Assembly (NCBI GenBank): GCA_964591605.1
Contig: CAZQEN010000012.1
Location: 1 to 45,108 of the forward strand
Source: CAYLLT01 sp964591605
Lineage (GTDB): Bacteria; Planctomycetota; Phycisphaerae; UBA1845; PWPN01
Direction: 5' to 3'
Length of the DNA: 45,108 bases
Made by a program: the position numbers and the translations under genes. Shown here piece by piece: positions 6,967 to 13,508 of this stretch; positions within the stretch are counted from its first letter, which is position 1, and every line of letters begins with the position of its first letter. The notes beneath the pieces are model-generated. The model was given only the letters and a program-made list of their open reading frames with translations. It was not told the origin of the DNA and ran no database searches.

Positions 6967-8529
6967 ATGACCAACGAATCTTCAGCAATCCCCGACGCCG
7001 GGCTGACGCCGGCTGAGAAGCTGATCTTCGAGCATTCACGCCCCGGCGCGTGCGCCGTGTCGCTGCCGGCCAACGACGTGCCGCCCGTGCAGCGCGAGAA
7101 GGTGATTCCGCGCGAGCTGCTGGCCGACGCCCCGCCGCCGCTGCCCGAGATCGGCGAGCTTGACCTCGTGCGTCATTACACGCGCCTGGCGCATCGCCTC
7201 TTCAGCGTGGACGGCAACTTCTACCCGCTCGGCTCGTGCACGATGAAGTACAACCCCAGGATCAACGAGCGGGCGGCCGCGATGCCGGGCTTCGCGATGC
7301 TGCACCCGCTCCAGCCGGAACGCGATACGCAGGGCATCCTCGAATTGATGTACCACCTGCGCGTCTTCCTGGCCGAGATCGCCGGTCTGCACGAGGTCAC
7401 GCTCCAGCCCTGTGCCGGCGCGCACGGCGAGATGACCGGCCTCATGATCATCAACGCGTATCACCGCAGCCGCGGCCAGGATCGCCCCAAAGTCCTCGCC
7501 CCCGACTCGGCCCACGGCACGAACCCCGCGACGTGCACGGTCTGCGGACGGCACGCGATCAGCGTGGCGTCCAAGCCCACCGGCCACGTCGACCTCGACG
7601 ACCTGCGCAGCAAGGTGGACGAGCAGACTGCCGCGCTGATGATCACGAACCCCAACACGGCCGGCCTCTTCGACCCGCAGATCGCCGACATCGCCGACAT
7701 CCTGCACGCGAAGGGCGCCCTGCTCTATCTGGACGGCGCGAACATGAACGCGATCCTGGGCATCGCCCGCCCCGGCGATTTCGGCGTCGACGTCATGCAC
7801 TACAACACGCACAAGACGTTCAGCACGCCCCACGGCTGCGGCGGACCGGGCGCGGGGCCGGTCGCGGTGCGGAAGGGCCTCGAAGGCTTCCTCCCCGGTC
7901 CGCAGGTCATCCGCAAAGACGACGGCACCTACGGCTGGTCGAGCCCCGGCCCGCAGTCCATCGGCCGCGTCCGCTCCTACTTCGGCCAGACCGGCGTGCT
8001 GATCCGCGCCTACGCCTACATCCGCGCCCTGGGGGCCGCGGGCCTGCGCGACGTGAGTGAGAAGGCGGTCCTCTCGGCCAACTACCTCGCCGCACGGCTG
8101 AGAGACCACTTCACCTTCCCATTCCAGCCCCCCTACGCCCACGAATTCATCCTGGTCCCCGAGTTCCGTGATCTGGGCGTCACCGAGCTCGACATCGCCA
8201 AGCGCCTCATCGATTTCTCCATCCACCCGCCGACGATGAGCTGGCCCGTCGCCCACTGCCTCATGATCGAACCGACGGAAACCGAATCACTCGAAACCCT
8301 GGACGGTTTCGCGGACGCCATGCTTCAGATCGCGAGGGAGGCCAGAGAAAAACCGAACGTCCTTCACCACGCCCCGCACACCATGCCCGTCTACCGCCTC
8401 GACGAAGTCAAAGCCGCCCGCCAGCCCGACCTCCGCTGGCGCCCATCAGAACCCACCGCGGAAGCGGTCGGCGACGGCACGGTTACGGGTGCCTCATCCC
8501 TCGCGCAGCGAGGGGTGGGGTCACGGTGA
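6967..8529 (+). CDS. gcvPB: Glycine dehydrogenase (decarboxylating) subunit 2
   Basis: This is the PLP-bearing half of the split P protein. The PLP lysine is Lys283 in NTHKTFSTPHGCGGPGAGP. Other family stretches are FYPLGSCTMKYNPR, LQPCAGAHGEMTGLMI, DSAHGTNPAT and YLDGANMNAI. The ATG at 6967 suits the family N-terminus (TPAEKLIFEHSRPG). At 520 residues it is longer than usual. The last 15 or so codons run into hairpin repeat R1 copy B (8487-8530), so the tail ...GASSLAQRGVGSR is repeat-encoded and the original stop was probably lost or displaced. The catalytic part is intact. Confidence 0.97.
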   Translation: MTNESSAIPDAGLTPAEKLIFEHSRPGACAVSLPANDVPPVQREKVIPRELLADAPPPLPEIGELDLVRHYTRLAHRLFSVDGNFYPLGSCTMKYNPRINERAAAMPGFAMLHPLQPERDTQGILELMYHLRVFLAEIAGLHEVTLQPCAGAHGEMTGLMIINAYHRSRGQDRPKVLAPDSAHGTNPATCTVCGRHAISVASKPTGHVDLDDLRSKVDEQTAALMITNPNTAGLFDPQIADIADILHAKGALLYLDGANMNAILGIARPGDFGVDVMHYNTHKTFSTPHGCGGPGAGPVAVRKGLEGFLPGPQVIRKDDGTYGWSSPGPQSIGRVRSYFGQTGVLIRAYAYIRALGAAGLRDVSEKAVLSANYLAARLRDHFTFPFQPPYAHEFILVPEFRDLGVTELDIAKRLIDFSIHPPTMSWPVAHCLMIEPTETESLETLDGFADAMLQIAREAREKPNVLHHAPHTMPVYRLDEVKAARQPDLRWRPSEPTAEAVGDGTVTGASSLAQRGVGSR

Positions 8530-8530
8530 T
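8487..8530 (+). repeat. Hairpin repeat family R1, copy B, overlapping the gcvPB 3' end
   Basis: It has the same layout as copies A and C, but the stem is CCCTCGC-GCA-GCGAGGG. Two base pairs are changed on both sides relative to CCTTTGC-GAA-GCAAAGG, so pairing is kept. The conserved flank GGGGTCACGGTGAT follows. The gcvPB reading frame passes through the element and stops at its end. Confidence 0.75.
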
Positions 8531-8594
8531 GGCGACGAGCAGGTTGTTGCCCGGGTTGGCGGAAGCCGACGGGAATGCGGGCAGGTCGGAGTTG

Positions 8595-8628
8595 GCATGA
8601 CATCTTTTCACGCAAGTCATGCTATAAT
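8595..8628 (+). promoter_or_regulatory. Operator-like palindrome and -10 box of the toxin-antitoxin-like pair
   Basis: A perfect inverted repeat GCATGAC (8595-8601) / GTCATGC (8616-8622) directly abuts a perfect -10 TATAAT (8623-8628). The arm centres are 21 bp apart, two helical turns, suiting a dimeric DNA-binding protein that would block RNA polymerase. Such autoregulatory operators are usual for toxin-antitoxin operons. No good -35 is present, so the promoter may depend on the operator region. Confidence 0.55.
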
Positions 8629-8654
8629 CTTCGTGATAAAGCTGAGGACCTCTC

Positions 8655-8891
8655 ATGCATGACCGCATCTCCATCGACCCGCACGTCTGCCACGGGGAAG
8701 CCTGCATCCGAGGCACGCGTATTCCTGTGCATCAGATCGTCCGCATGCTCGCGAACGGAGACACGATCGAAGAGCTCCTGCTCGACTACCCCGGCCTCCA
8801 GCGAGAGGATATCAGTGCTGCACTTGATTATGCTGCTTCTCTGGCCGAAGAACAGGTCACGCCGATCGAGCCCGTCGATTCGAGACTATGA
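8655..8891 (+). CDS. DUF433 family protein, probable antitoxin
   Basis: The 78-residue protein matches the DUF433 pattern: RISIDPHVCHGEACIRGTRI at the N-terminus, then IPVHQIVRMLANGDTIEELL and DYPGLQREDISAALDYA. This is a short helix-turn-helix-like domain. DUF433 proteins are established partners of DUF5615 PIN-like proteins in VapBC-type modules, where they bind DNA and neutralise the toxin. The ATG at 8655 has GAGGA upstream. It overlaps the next gene by ATGA, so the pair is translationally coupled, antitoxin first. The palindrome at 8595-8622 is its likely operator. Confidence 0.88.
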   Translation: MHDRISIDPHVCHGEACIRGTRIPVHQIVRMLANGDTIEELLLDYPGLQREDISAALDYAASLAEEQVTPIEPVDSRL

Positions 8892-9250
8892 ACATTCTGG
8901 TCGATGAGAACATCCCGCGTCGCACCGTGAACGCCCTTCGCACGCTGGGACACAGCGTTCTTGACGTGCGAGGGAAAGAGGGAGAAGGAGATCCAGACGA
9001 GCAGCTCTGGCAGCGTGCCCAGCTCGCTCATGCACTGCTGATCTCAACAGATAAGGGCTTCAGGCACAAGCATGGCCAACCACATTGGGGCATTCTGATT
9101 GTCCGCCTGCGCCAACCGAACGCATCTCGAATTCACGCTCGTGTCATGAAAGCCATCACCAGCTCCTCTGAAACGGACTGGCCGGGGCTGCTGGTCATCC
9201 TGCGAGACAGAGCCCAGAGCGTTTTGCGCGGGAATCGTCCTCAAGGTTGA
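8888..9250 (+). CDS. DUF5615 PIN-like protein, probable toxin
   Basis: This 120-residue protein begins MNILVDENIPRRTVNAL, the DUF5615/Mut7-C-like PIN signature in which the N-terminal Asp (Asp6) and later acidic residues (ISTDKGFRH) would bind metal for RNA cleavage. Its start codon overlaps the DUF433 stop. The order and overlap are typical for this toxin-antitoxin class, and PIN-family toxins usually cut tRNA or other RNA. Toxicity here is inferred. The pair lies between gcvPB and the lipoylation gene, so it probably entered an older gcv-lipM arrangement. Confidence 0.87.
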   Translation: MNILVDENIPRRTVNALRTLGHSVLDVRGKEGEGDPDEQLWQRAQLAHALLISTDKGFRHKHGQPHWGILIVRLRQPNASRIHARVMKAITSSSETDWPGLLVILRDRAQSVLRGNRPQG

Positions 9251-9260
9251 GATTCAGATT

Positions 9261-10007
9261 GTGACCTTCCGCCTCCTCATCGACCCGCCGCTCGACGGCG
9301 CTGCCAACATGGCCCGCGACGAGTCGCTGCTTGAAGCCGTCGGCCGCGGCGATTCTCCGCCCACGCTGCGCTTCTATCAGTGGTCGCCCGCGACGATCTC
9401 GCTCGGCTACTTTCAGGACTACGCCGAATACGCAAAACTCCCCCCGCCCGCTGGCCAGCTCGCCGTCGTCCGCCGTCAGACCGGCGGCGGCGCCATCCTC
9501 CACGACCTCGAACTGACCTACTCGCTCACCGTCCCGATCGATCACGCCTTTATCGCCGGCAACGCCAGCCGCCTCTACGAGCGCGTCCACGCCGCCGCCG
9601 CCGCCCTGCTCCGCGAAATCGGCGTCCCCGTGGTGGGACCGGCTTCCAGCCGGTCAGACTCAGCCCACGCCGGCTGCTCCCAGCGCGGCCCGTTTTTCTG
9701 CTTCGAACGTCACGGCCCCATCGACCTGCTCGCCCACGGCCGCAAGATCATGGGCAGCGCCCAGCGCCGCACCACCTCCGCCGTCCTCCAGCACGGCTCG
9801 CTCATCCTCGACTCACGCTACCCCCAGCAGCACTGCGCCGCCGTCGCCGAATTCACCAGCACCAACCTGCTGACCCTCCTCCCCGATTTCGCCGCGCGCA
9901 TCACCGGCCAGCCCCTCACCCCCGCCGCATGGGCGCCGCCCGAGCTTACCCGCGGCGAAGCCCTTCGCGCCAAATACGCCGGCCACGAATGGACCCGGCG
10001 CCAATAA
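9261..10007 (+). CDS. lipM: LipM-like octanoyltransferase (lipoate-protein ligase family)
   Basis: The protein has the BPL/LPL transferase fold: MARDESLL, then VVRRQTGGGAILHDLELTYS for the acyl site, and GRKIMGSAQRR for the conserved lysine. A cysteine in FFCFERHGPIDLL sits where LipM enzymes carry the acyl-accepting Cys, so octanoyl transfer from ACP to GcvH is more likely than ATP-dependent lipoate ligation. At 248 residues it is slightly short. The start is GTG at 9261. It is placed just after the gcv genes and probably serves GcvH. Between GVPV and RGPFFCF there is an odd insert, GPASSRSDSAHAGCSQ, encoded by a palindromic repeat-like stretch (9637-9655). LplA-type activity remains possible. 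Confidence 0.85.
   Translation: MTFRLLIDPPLDGAANMARDESLLEAVGRGDSPPTLRFYQWSPATISLGYFQDYAEYAKLPPPAGQLAVVRRQTGGGAILHDLELTYSLTVPIDHAFIAGNASRLYERVHAAAAALLREIGVPVVGPASSRSDSAHAGCSQRGPFFCFERHGPIDLLAHGRKIMGSAQRRTTSAVLQHGSLILDSRYPQQHCAAVAEFTSTNLLTLLPDFAARITGQPLTPAAWAPPELTRGEALRAKYAGHEWTRRQ
9637..9655. repeat. Palindrome inside the lipM reading frame
   Basis: GACCGGCT-TCC-AGCCGGTC has perfect 8-bp arms and lies within the coding sequence, preceded by GTGG. GTGGGACCGGCTTCCAGCCGGTC-type elements resemble the intergenic miniature palindromes elsewhere in this window. The reading frame is kept across it. Confidence 0.65.
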
Positions 10008-10028
10008 GCCTCTTTCCGGTTTCCCATT

Positions 10029-10056
10029 CCGCAATCCGCAATCCGAAATCCGCAAT
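10029..10056. repeat. 7-bp tandem repeat, four units
   Basis: Four consecutive units CCGCAAT, CCGCAAT, CCGAAAT, CCGCAAT fill the start of the 132-bp gap between lipM and the oxidoreductase. Similar degenerate stretches (AATCGGCGATCCGCCATTTG near 12213-12232, GACCATCGG repeats near 28657-28686) occur in other gaps of this window. Confidence 0.7.
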
Positions 10057-10139
10057 TCGCCGCCGCCGCTTGCCTCCCGCCCCCGGTCGTGTACCATGCC
10101 CGTTGCATCATGAACCGGTTTTGAAAGAGGAGATGACTC

Positions 10140-11306
10140 ATGAAGCGCGTCACATCACGCCGTGATTTCCTGCGCAAGACCTCGACCGCCGGCCTGACCG
10201 CCGCCGCCGTCACCGCTCTCGGCCGCAGCGCCAGAGCCTTCGCCGCCAACGAGAAGGTCCAGCTCGGCTGGATCGGCTGCGGCGGACGATCCAGCGGCCT
10301 CATGAACCACATGCGCGAAACCGTACCCGACGCCCGGGTCGTCGGCGTCTGCGACCTCATTCCCGAACGCATGGAGAAGGCCAAAGCCTTCTGGGAGCGC
10401 GACAAGGCCAACGGCTACCTCGATTTCCGCAAGATGTTCGAGAAGGAGAAGATCGACGGCGTCATGTGCATCGTGCAGATCTGCAAGCACGCCGAGGTCG
10501 CCATCCCCGTGCTCGAGGCCGGCTACCACACCTTCGGCGAGAAGCCCCTCGACAAGGACGTCGAGTCCTGCGACCGCCTCACCGCCGTCGCCCGCAGGGT
10601 CTGGAAGGACAAGGGCAAGTTCTTCCAGATCGGCACGCAGCGCCGCTGCCACCCGACGTACCTGAAGATGATGAAGTTCATCCACGACGGCGGCATCGGC
10701 AAGGTCACCTTCATGCAGGGCGGATGGCACTGGTCCGGCGATCCGTCCGGCGCTCCCTCCGATTGCGACGGCGGCCGCCTCATCGAGCAGGCCAGCCATC
10801 ACATGGACGTGATGTCCTGGGCCATGAAGAACACGCACCCGGCCACCTGCGTCGCCATGGGCTACAGCCAGAAAGGCCGCGATCCAGGCTTCTCGGAAAC
10901 GCATTCGTCCACCACCTTCGCCTGGCCCGACGGCACGCTCCTCTCCTACACCCACCTGTGGCTCCTGCCCGGCAAGTACGACCAGGAGACGCTGCTGGTC
11001 TTCGGTGAGAAGGGCGCTCTCGACCTGAACGCCGCGAAGTACTACGGCCGCGACGAGAAGACCCGGGAGTTCGGCGAACCCATCGGCAAGGGCTGGGACC
11101 AGGGAACGCCCGAAGAGCTGGCCGACTTCGTCGCCAACATCAAGTCCGGCGGCAAGCGCCTCCCCAACGCCAACATCGAGACCGGCCGCATATGCAGCCT
11201 CATGTGCATCATGGGCCGGATGGCCATGGTCAACGCCGCAAAGAACAGGTACGAACCCAGCGTCGTCAAGTGGGAGGACCTCAAGAGCGCCACCGACATC
11301 GCCTAG
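10140..11306 (+). CDS. Tat-exported Gfo/Idh/MocA-family oxidoreductase
   Basis: Residues 1-36 form a Tat signal with SRRDFLRKTS, followed by a hydrophobic stretch ending ARAFAAN. The Rossmann motif is GWIGCGGRSSGLMN, and VHVGEKPL-like FGEKPLDKDVESC carries the conserved EKP lysine. So this is an NAD(P)-dependent oxidoreductase that folds in the cytoplasm with its cofactor and is exported. Expanded Tat-type Gfo/Idh/MocA families are a feature of planctomycetes and often act on sugars or polyols, but the substrate cannot be read. The ATG at 10140 has GAGGAG upstream. At 388 residues it is complete and apparently monocistronic. Confidence 0.92.
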   Translation: MKRVTSRRDFLRKTSTAGLTAAAVTALGRSARAFAANEKVQLGWIGCGGRSSGLMNHMRETVPDARVVGVCDLIPERMEKAKAFWERDKANGYLDFRKMFEKEKIDGVMCIVQICKHAEVAIPVLEAGYHTFGEKPLDKDVESCDRLTAVARRVWKDKGKFFQIGTQRRCHPTYLKMMKFIHDGGIGKVTFMQGGWHWSGDPSGAPSDCDGGRLIEQASHHMDVMSWAMKNTHPATCVAMGYSQKGRDPGFSETHSSTTFAWPDGTLLSYTHLWLLPGKYDQETLLVFGEKGALDLNAAKYYGRDEKTREFGEPIGKGWDQGTPEELADFVANIKSGGKRLPNANIETGRICSLMCIMGRMAMVNAAKNRYEPSVVKWEDLKSATDIA

Positions 11307-11350
11307 TCTCTCCACTGCGCGCAATCCGCGCTCCACGGGGCGCGAGCCGC

Positions 11351-11394
11351 GGGTGGCATGGGTCCCGGCGCGCCGGGATACTCGCTGCCCGTGC
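11351..11394. repeat. Mosaic palindromic element R6, copy 1
   Basis: The frame GGGTGGCATGGG ... ACTCGCTGCCCGTGC encloses a perfect 16-bp palindrome TCCCGGCGCGCCGGGA (11363-11378). At 41252-41284 the same frame occurs with CAGCGT in its place, and the 16-bp palindrome occurs separately at 41324-41339. It lies in the 248-bp gap before rsmD, which otherwise holds only R1 copy C. Confidence 0.7.
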
Positions 11395-11397
11395 ATC

Positions 11398-11441
11398 GGG
11401 TATCCCATCCTTTGCGAAGCAAAAGGTGGGGTCACGATGAT
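11398..11441 (+). repeat. Hairpin repeat family R1, copy C
   Basis: This is near-identical to copy A (GGGTATCCCATCC flank, CCTTTGC-GAA-GCAAAAGG stem with one extra A, GGGGTCACGATGAT flank). It follows element R6 directly, in the gap between the exported oxidoreductase and rsmD. Confidence 0.75.
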
Positions 11442-11554
11442 GGGATAACAGGAGTGCTCCCGAAAGTCGCAGACCCGCAACGAACACCGTTCTTCTGATC
11501 CCCGGACCCGACCCGTCCGTCAGAATCAGAACGACCGGCGCGCGACCTCAAATC

Positions 11555-12160
11555 ATGCGTATCATCGCCGGAAAATGGCGCGGACGGCGCCTCGACGCTC
11601 CACCCGGCGGGCAGACCCGCCCGATCCTGGACCGCGCCAAGACCGTCCTTTTCGACGTCCTGGGCAGTCGCCTCGCCCAGCCCGGCTCGCTCCCCCCCAT
11701 CGCCGTGCTCGATCTGTACGCCGGCAGCGGCTCGCTCGGACTCGAGGCCCTCTCGCGGGGCGCCCGGTACGTCCTCTTCGTCGAGCAGAACCGCCGCAGC
11801 GCCGCCGCGCTCCGCGGCAACCTCGATGCCCTGCTCATCATCGCCGAGGGCCACGTCATCGAAGGCGACGCCGCCCGTATCGAACTGCCCCCCCCGCCGC
11901 CCGCACCCGGCGGCTCGGCTCGATTTGAGCTGGTCTTCCTCGACCCGCCGTACCGCATGCTCGCATCCAGGCAGCCCGACCGCGCGTTTCGCAGCCTGCT
12001 GCAACGCCTGTCGGACCACCCCGCTATCGCCGACGACGCCCTCTTCATCATCCGCCACGAACGCACCGAACCCGGCGCCGAGCCCGACCTCTCCCCCCTT
12101 CTCGAGGAGATCCGCCGCGACGTCGGCACCATGACGCTCCGTTTCCTCCGCCGGGCTTGA
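11555..12160 (+). CDS. rsmD: 16S rRNA (guanine-966-N2)-methyltransferase
   Basis: RsmD methylates G966 of 16S rRNA during 30S assembly, using S-adenosylmethionine. The 201-residue protein shows the family start MRIIAGKWRGRRL, the TRPILDRAKTVLFDVL segment, the SAM loop VLDLYAGSGSLGLEALSRGA and the catalytic FLDPPYR motif. The ATG at 11555 fits the family start; there is no strong Shine-Dalgarno. The gene is followed by 130 bp containing degenerate CCGAT/CCGCC-type repeats before the UbiA-family gene. Confidence 0.95.
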   Translation: MRIIAGKWRGRRLDAPPGGQTRPILDRAKTVLFDVLGSRLAQPGSLPPIAVLDLYAGSGSLGLEALSRGARYVLFVEQNRRSAAALRGNLDALLIIAEGHVIEGDAARIELPPPPPAPGGSARFELVFLDPPYRMLASRQPDRAFRSLLQRLSDHPAIADDALFIIRHERTEPGAEPDLSPLLEEIRRDVGTMTLRFLRRA

Positions 12161-12290
12161 CCTGTGACGGATTTCCGATGACCGATTCAGACGCCGGGCC
12201 CGGCCTCCCATCCAATCGGCGATCCGCCATTTGCCCTCGGCAACGACCGGCCTGTTCCCAGTTGACCCCCCAGCCCCTACACTACCGCCC

Positions 12291-13175
12291 ATGACCGCCT
12301 TCATCCGGCTGATCCGACCCGCAGACTGGATCAAGAACACCTTCGTCTTCGCCGCCCTGGTCTTCGGCAACAAGCTCGCCGACGTGCACGCCCTCATGCT
12401 CTCGATTGCGGCGTTCTTCGCCTTCTCCTTCACGGCCTCCGCCGGCTACATCTTCAACGACATCCTTGACCGCGAGCGCGACCGTCACCACCCCAAGAAG
12501 CAGCATCGCCCCATCGCCAGCGGCCGCATCACCCCCCAGACCGGGCTCGTCGTTCTTGCCGTGCTCCTCGTGGTCGCCGCCCTGATCACCCTTGGCGTGT
12601 TGAACAGGAAATTCGCCGTCATCCTCGGCGGCTATCTGGTCCTCACCGTCCTGTACAGCATCCTCCTCAAGCACCGCATTCTCCTCGATGTCATCATCAT
12701 CGCTGTCCTGTTCGTCCTCCGGGCCGTGGCCGGGGCGTTCGCCATCGACGTCAAGGTCTCCCCCTGGCTGCTCGTCTGCACCTTCATGCTCTGCCTTTTT
12801 CTGGGATTCGGAAAACGCCGCTGCGAGATCGCCGCCATTGCCCACGCCGACGGCGACATCCGCCACCACCGCCGCGTGCTCGATCGCTACACCCCCGACC
12901 TGCTCAACCAGCTCCTGAGCACCTCCGGCGGCATCGCCATCGTCACCTTCCTGCTCTACACGCTCGATCCCTCACCGCTCCCCGAGCACAAGCACCGCCT
13001 CCTCTACACCCTCCCGCTCGTGGTCTACGGGATTTACCGCTATGCCATGCTCGTCGAGTTGGGCCGCGCCAGTGGCCCCACCGAACTGATCCTCACCGAT
13101 GCGCCCTTTCTGGCCACCGTGCTGCTGTGGGGCTGCTGCGCCCTGGTCGCACTGTATTATGGGCCTATGATGTAA
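12291..13175 (+). CDS. UbiA-family prenyltransferase, decaprenyl-phosphate phosphoribosyltransferase-like
   Basis: This 294-residue integral membrane protein has about eight to nine helices. It begins FIRLIRPADWIKNTFVFAAL and has the Asp-rich motif NDILDRERDRHHPKK followed by HRPIASGRI. That pattern is shared with decaprenyl-phosphate phosphoribosyltransferases (UbiA superfamily), which move phosphoribose from PRPP to a polyprenyl phosphate for wall polysaccharides. The second Asp motif common in quinone UbiA enzymes is not obvious. The ATG at 12291 is preferred over the upstream TTG at 12231 because similarity starts there. The true acceptor in this organism is unknown. Confidence 0.85.
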   Translation: MTAFIRLIRPADWIKNTFVFAALVFGNKLADVHALMLSIAAFFAFSFTASAGYIFNDILDRERDRHHPKKQHRPIASGRITPQTGLVVLAVLLVVAALITLGVLNRKFAVILGGYLVLTVLYSILLKHRILLDVIIIAVLFVLRAVAGAFAIDVKVSPWLLVCTFMLCLFLGFGKRRCEIAAIAHADGDIRHHRRVLDRYTPDLLNQLLSTSGGIAIVTFLLYTLDPSPLPEHKHRLLYTLPLVVYGIYRYAMLVELGRASGPTELILTDAPFLATVLLWGCCALVALYYGPMM

Positions 13176-13328
13176 TCCGCCGCACCGGACAATCTTACCC
13201 CCGGGGCGGACTGCTCCATTCCTGCGAACCTCCCCTTCCACCGTTCGTACTACCATGGGGCGGGTCGCGCCGCCTGCGTCGCCTCGTCTACGCCCGTCGA
13301 CGGGACGGTCCCCGTTTCAGCCGATTGT

Positions 13329-13358
13329 TTGACGCGCGCGCCCACGGACAGCTAGAAT
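13329..13358 (+). promoter_or_regulatory. Candidate sigma-70-type promoter of the FHA kinase
   Basis: TTGACG (13329-13334) and TAGAAT (13353-13358) are 18 bp apart. Transcription would begin near 13365, leaving a 5' leader of about 145 nt before the GTG start at 13509. The same TAGAAT -10 with 18-bp spacing occurs before rpsB. The rest of the 333-bp gap 13176-13508 shows no gene. Confidence 0.5.
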
Positions 13359-13508
13359 TGCAGGCAACGGGGAGTGCATCGCCGGCTGATCAGCGCCAGC
13401 GATTGCCGTACATTCACCTCTCTTGTCGCACATACGGCAGGACGGCGTCGCCTGGCGACTCTGGCCGGCGTAACGGCGGCGCCCCGTTCCTTAAAAGGTG
13501 GTCTGAAC

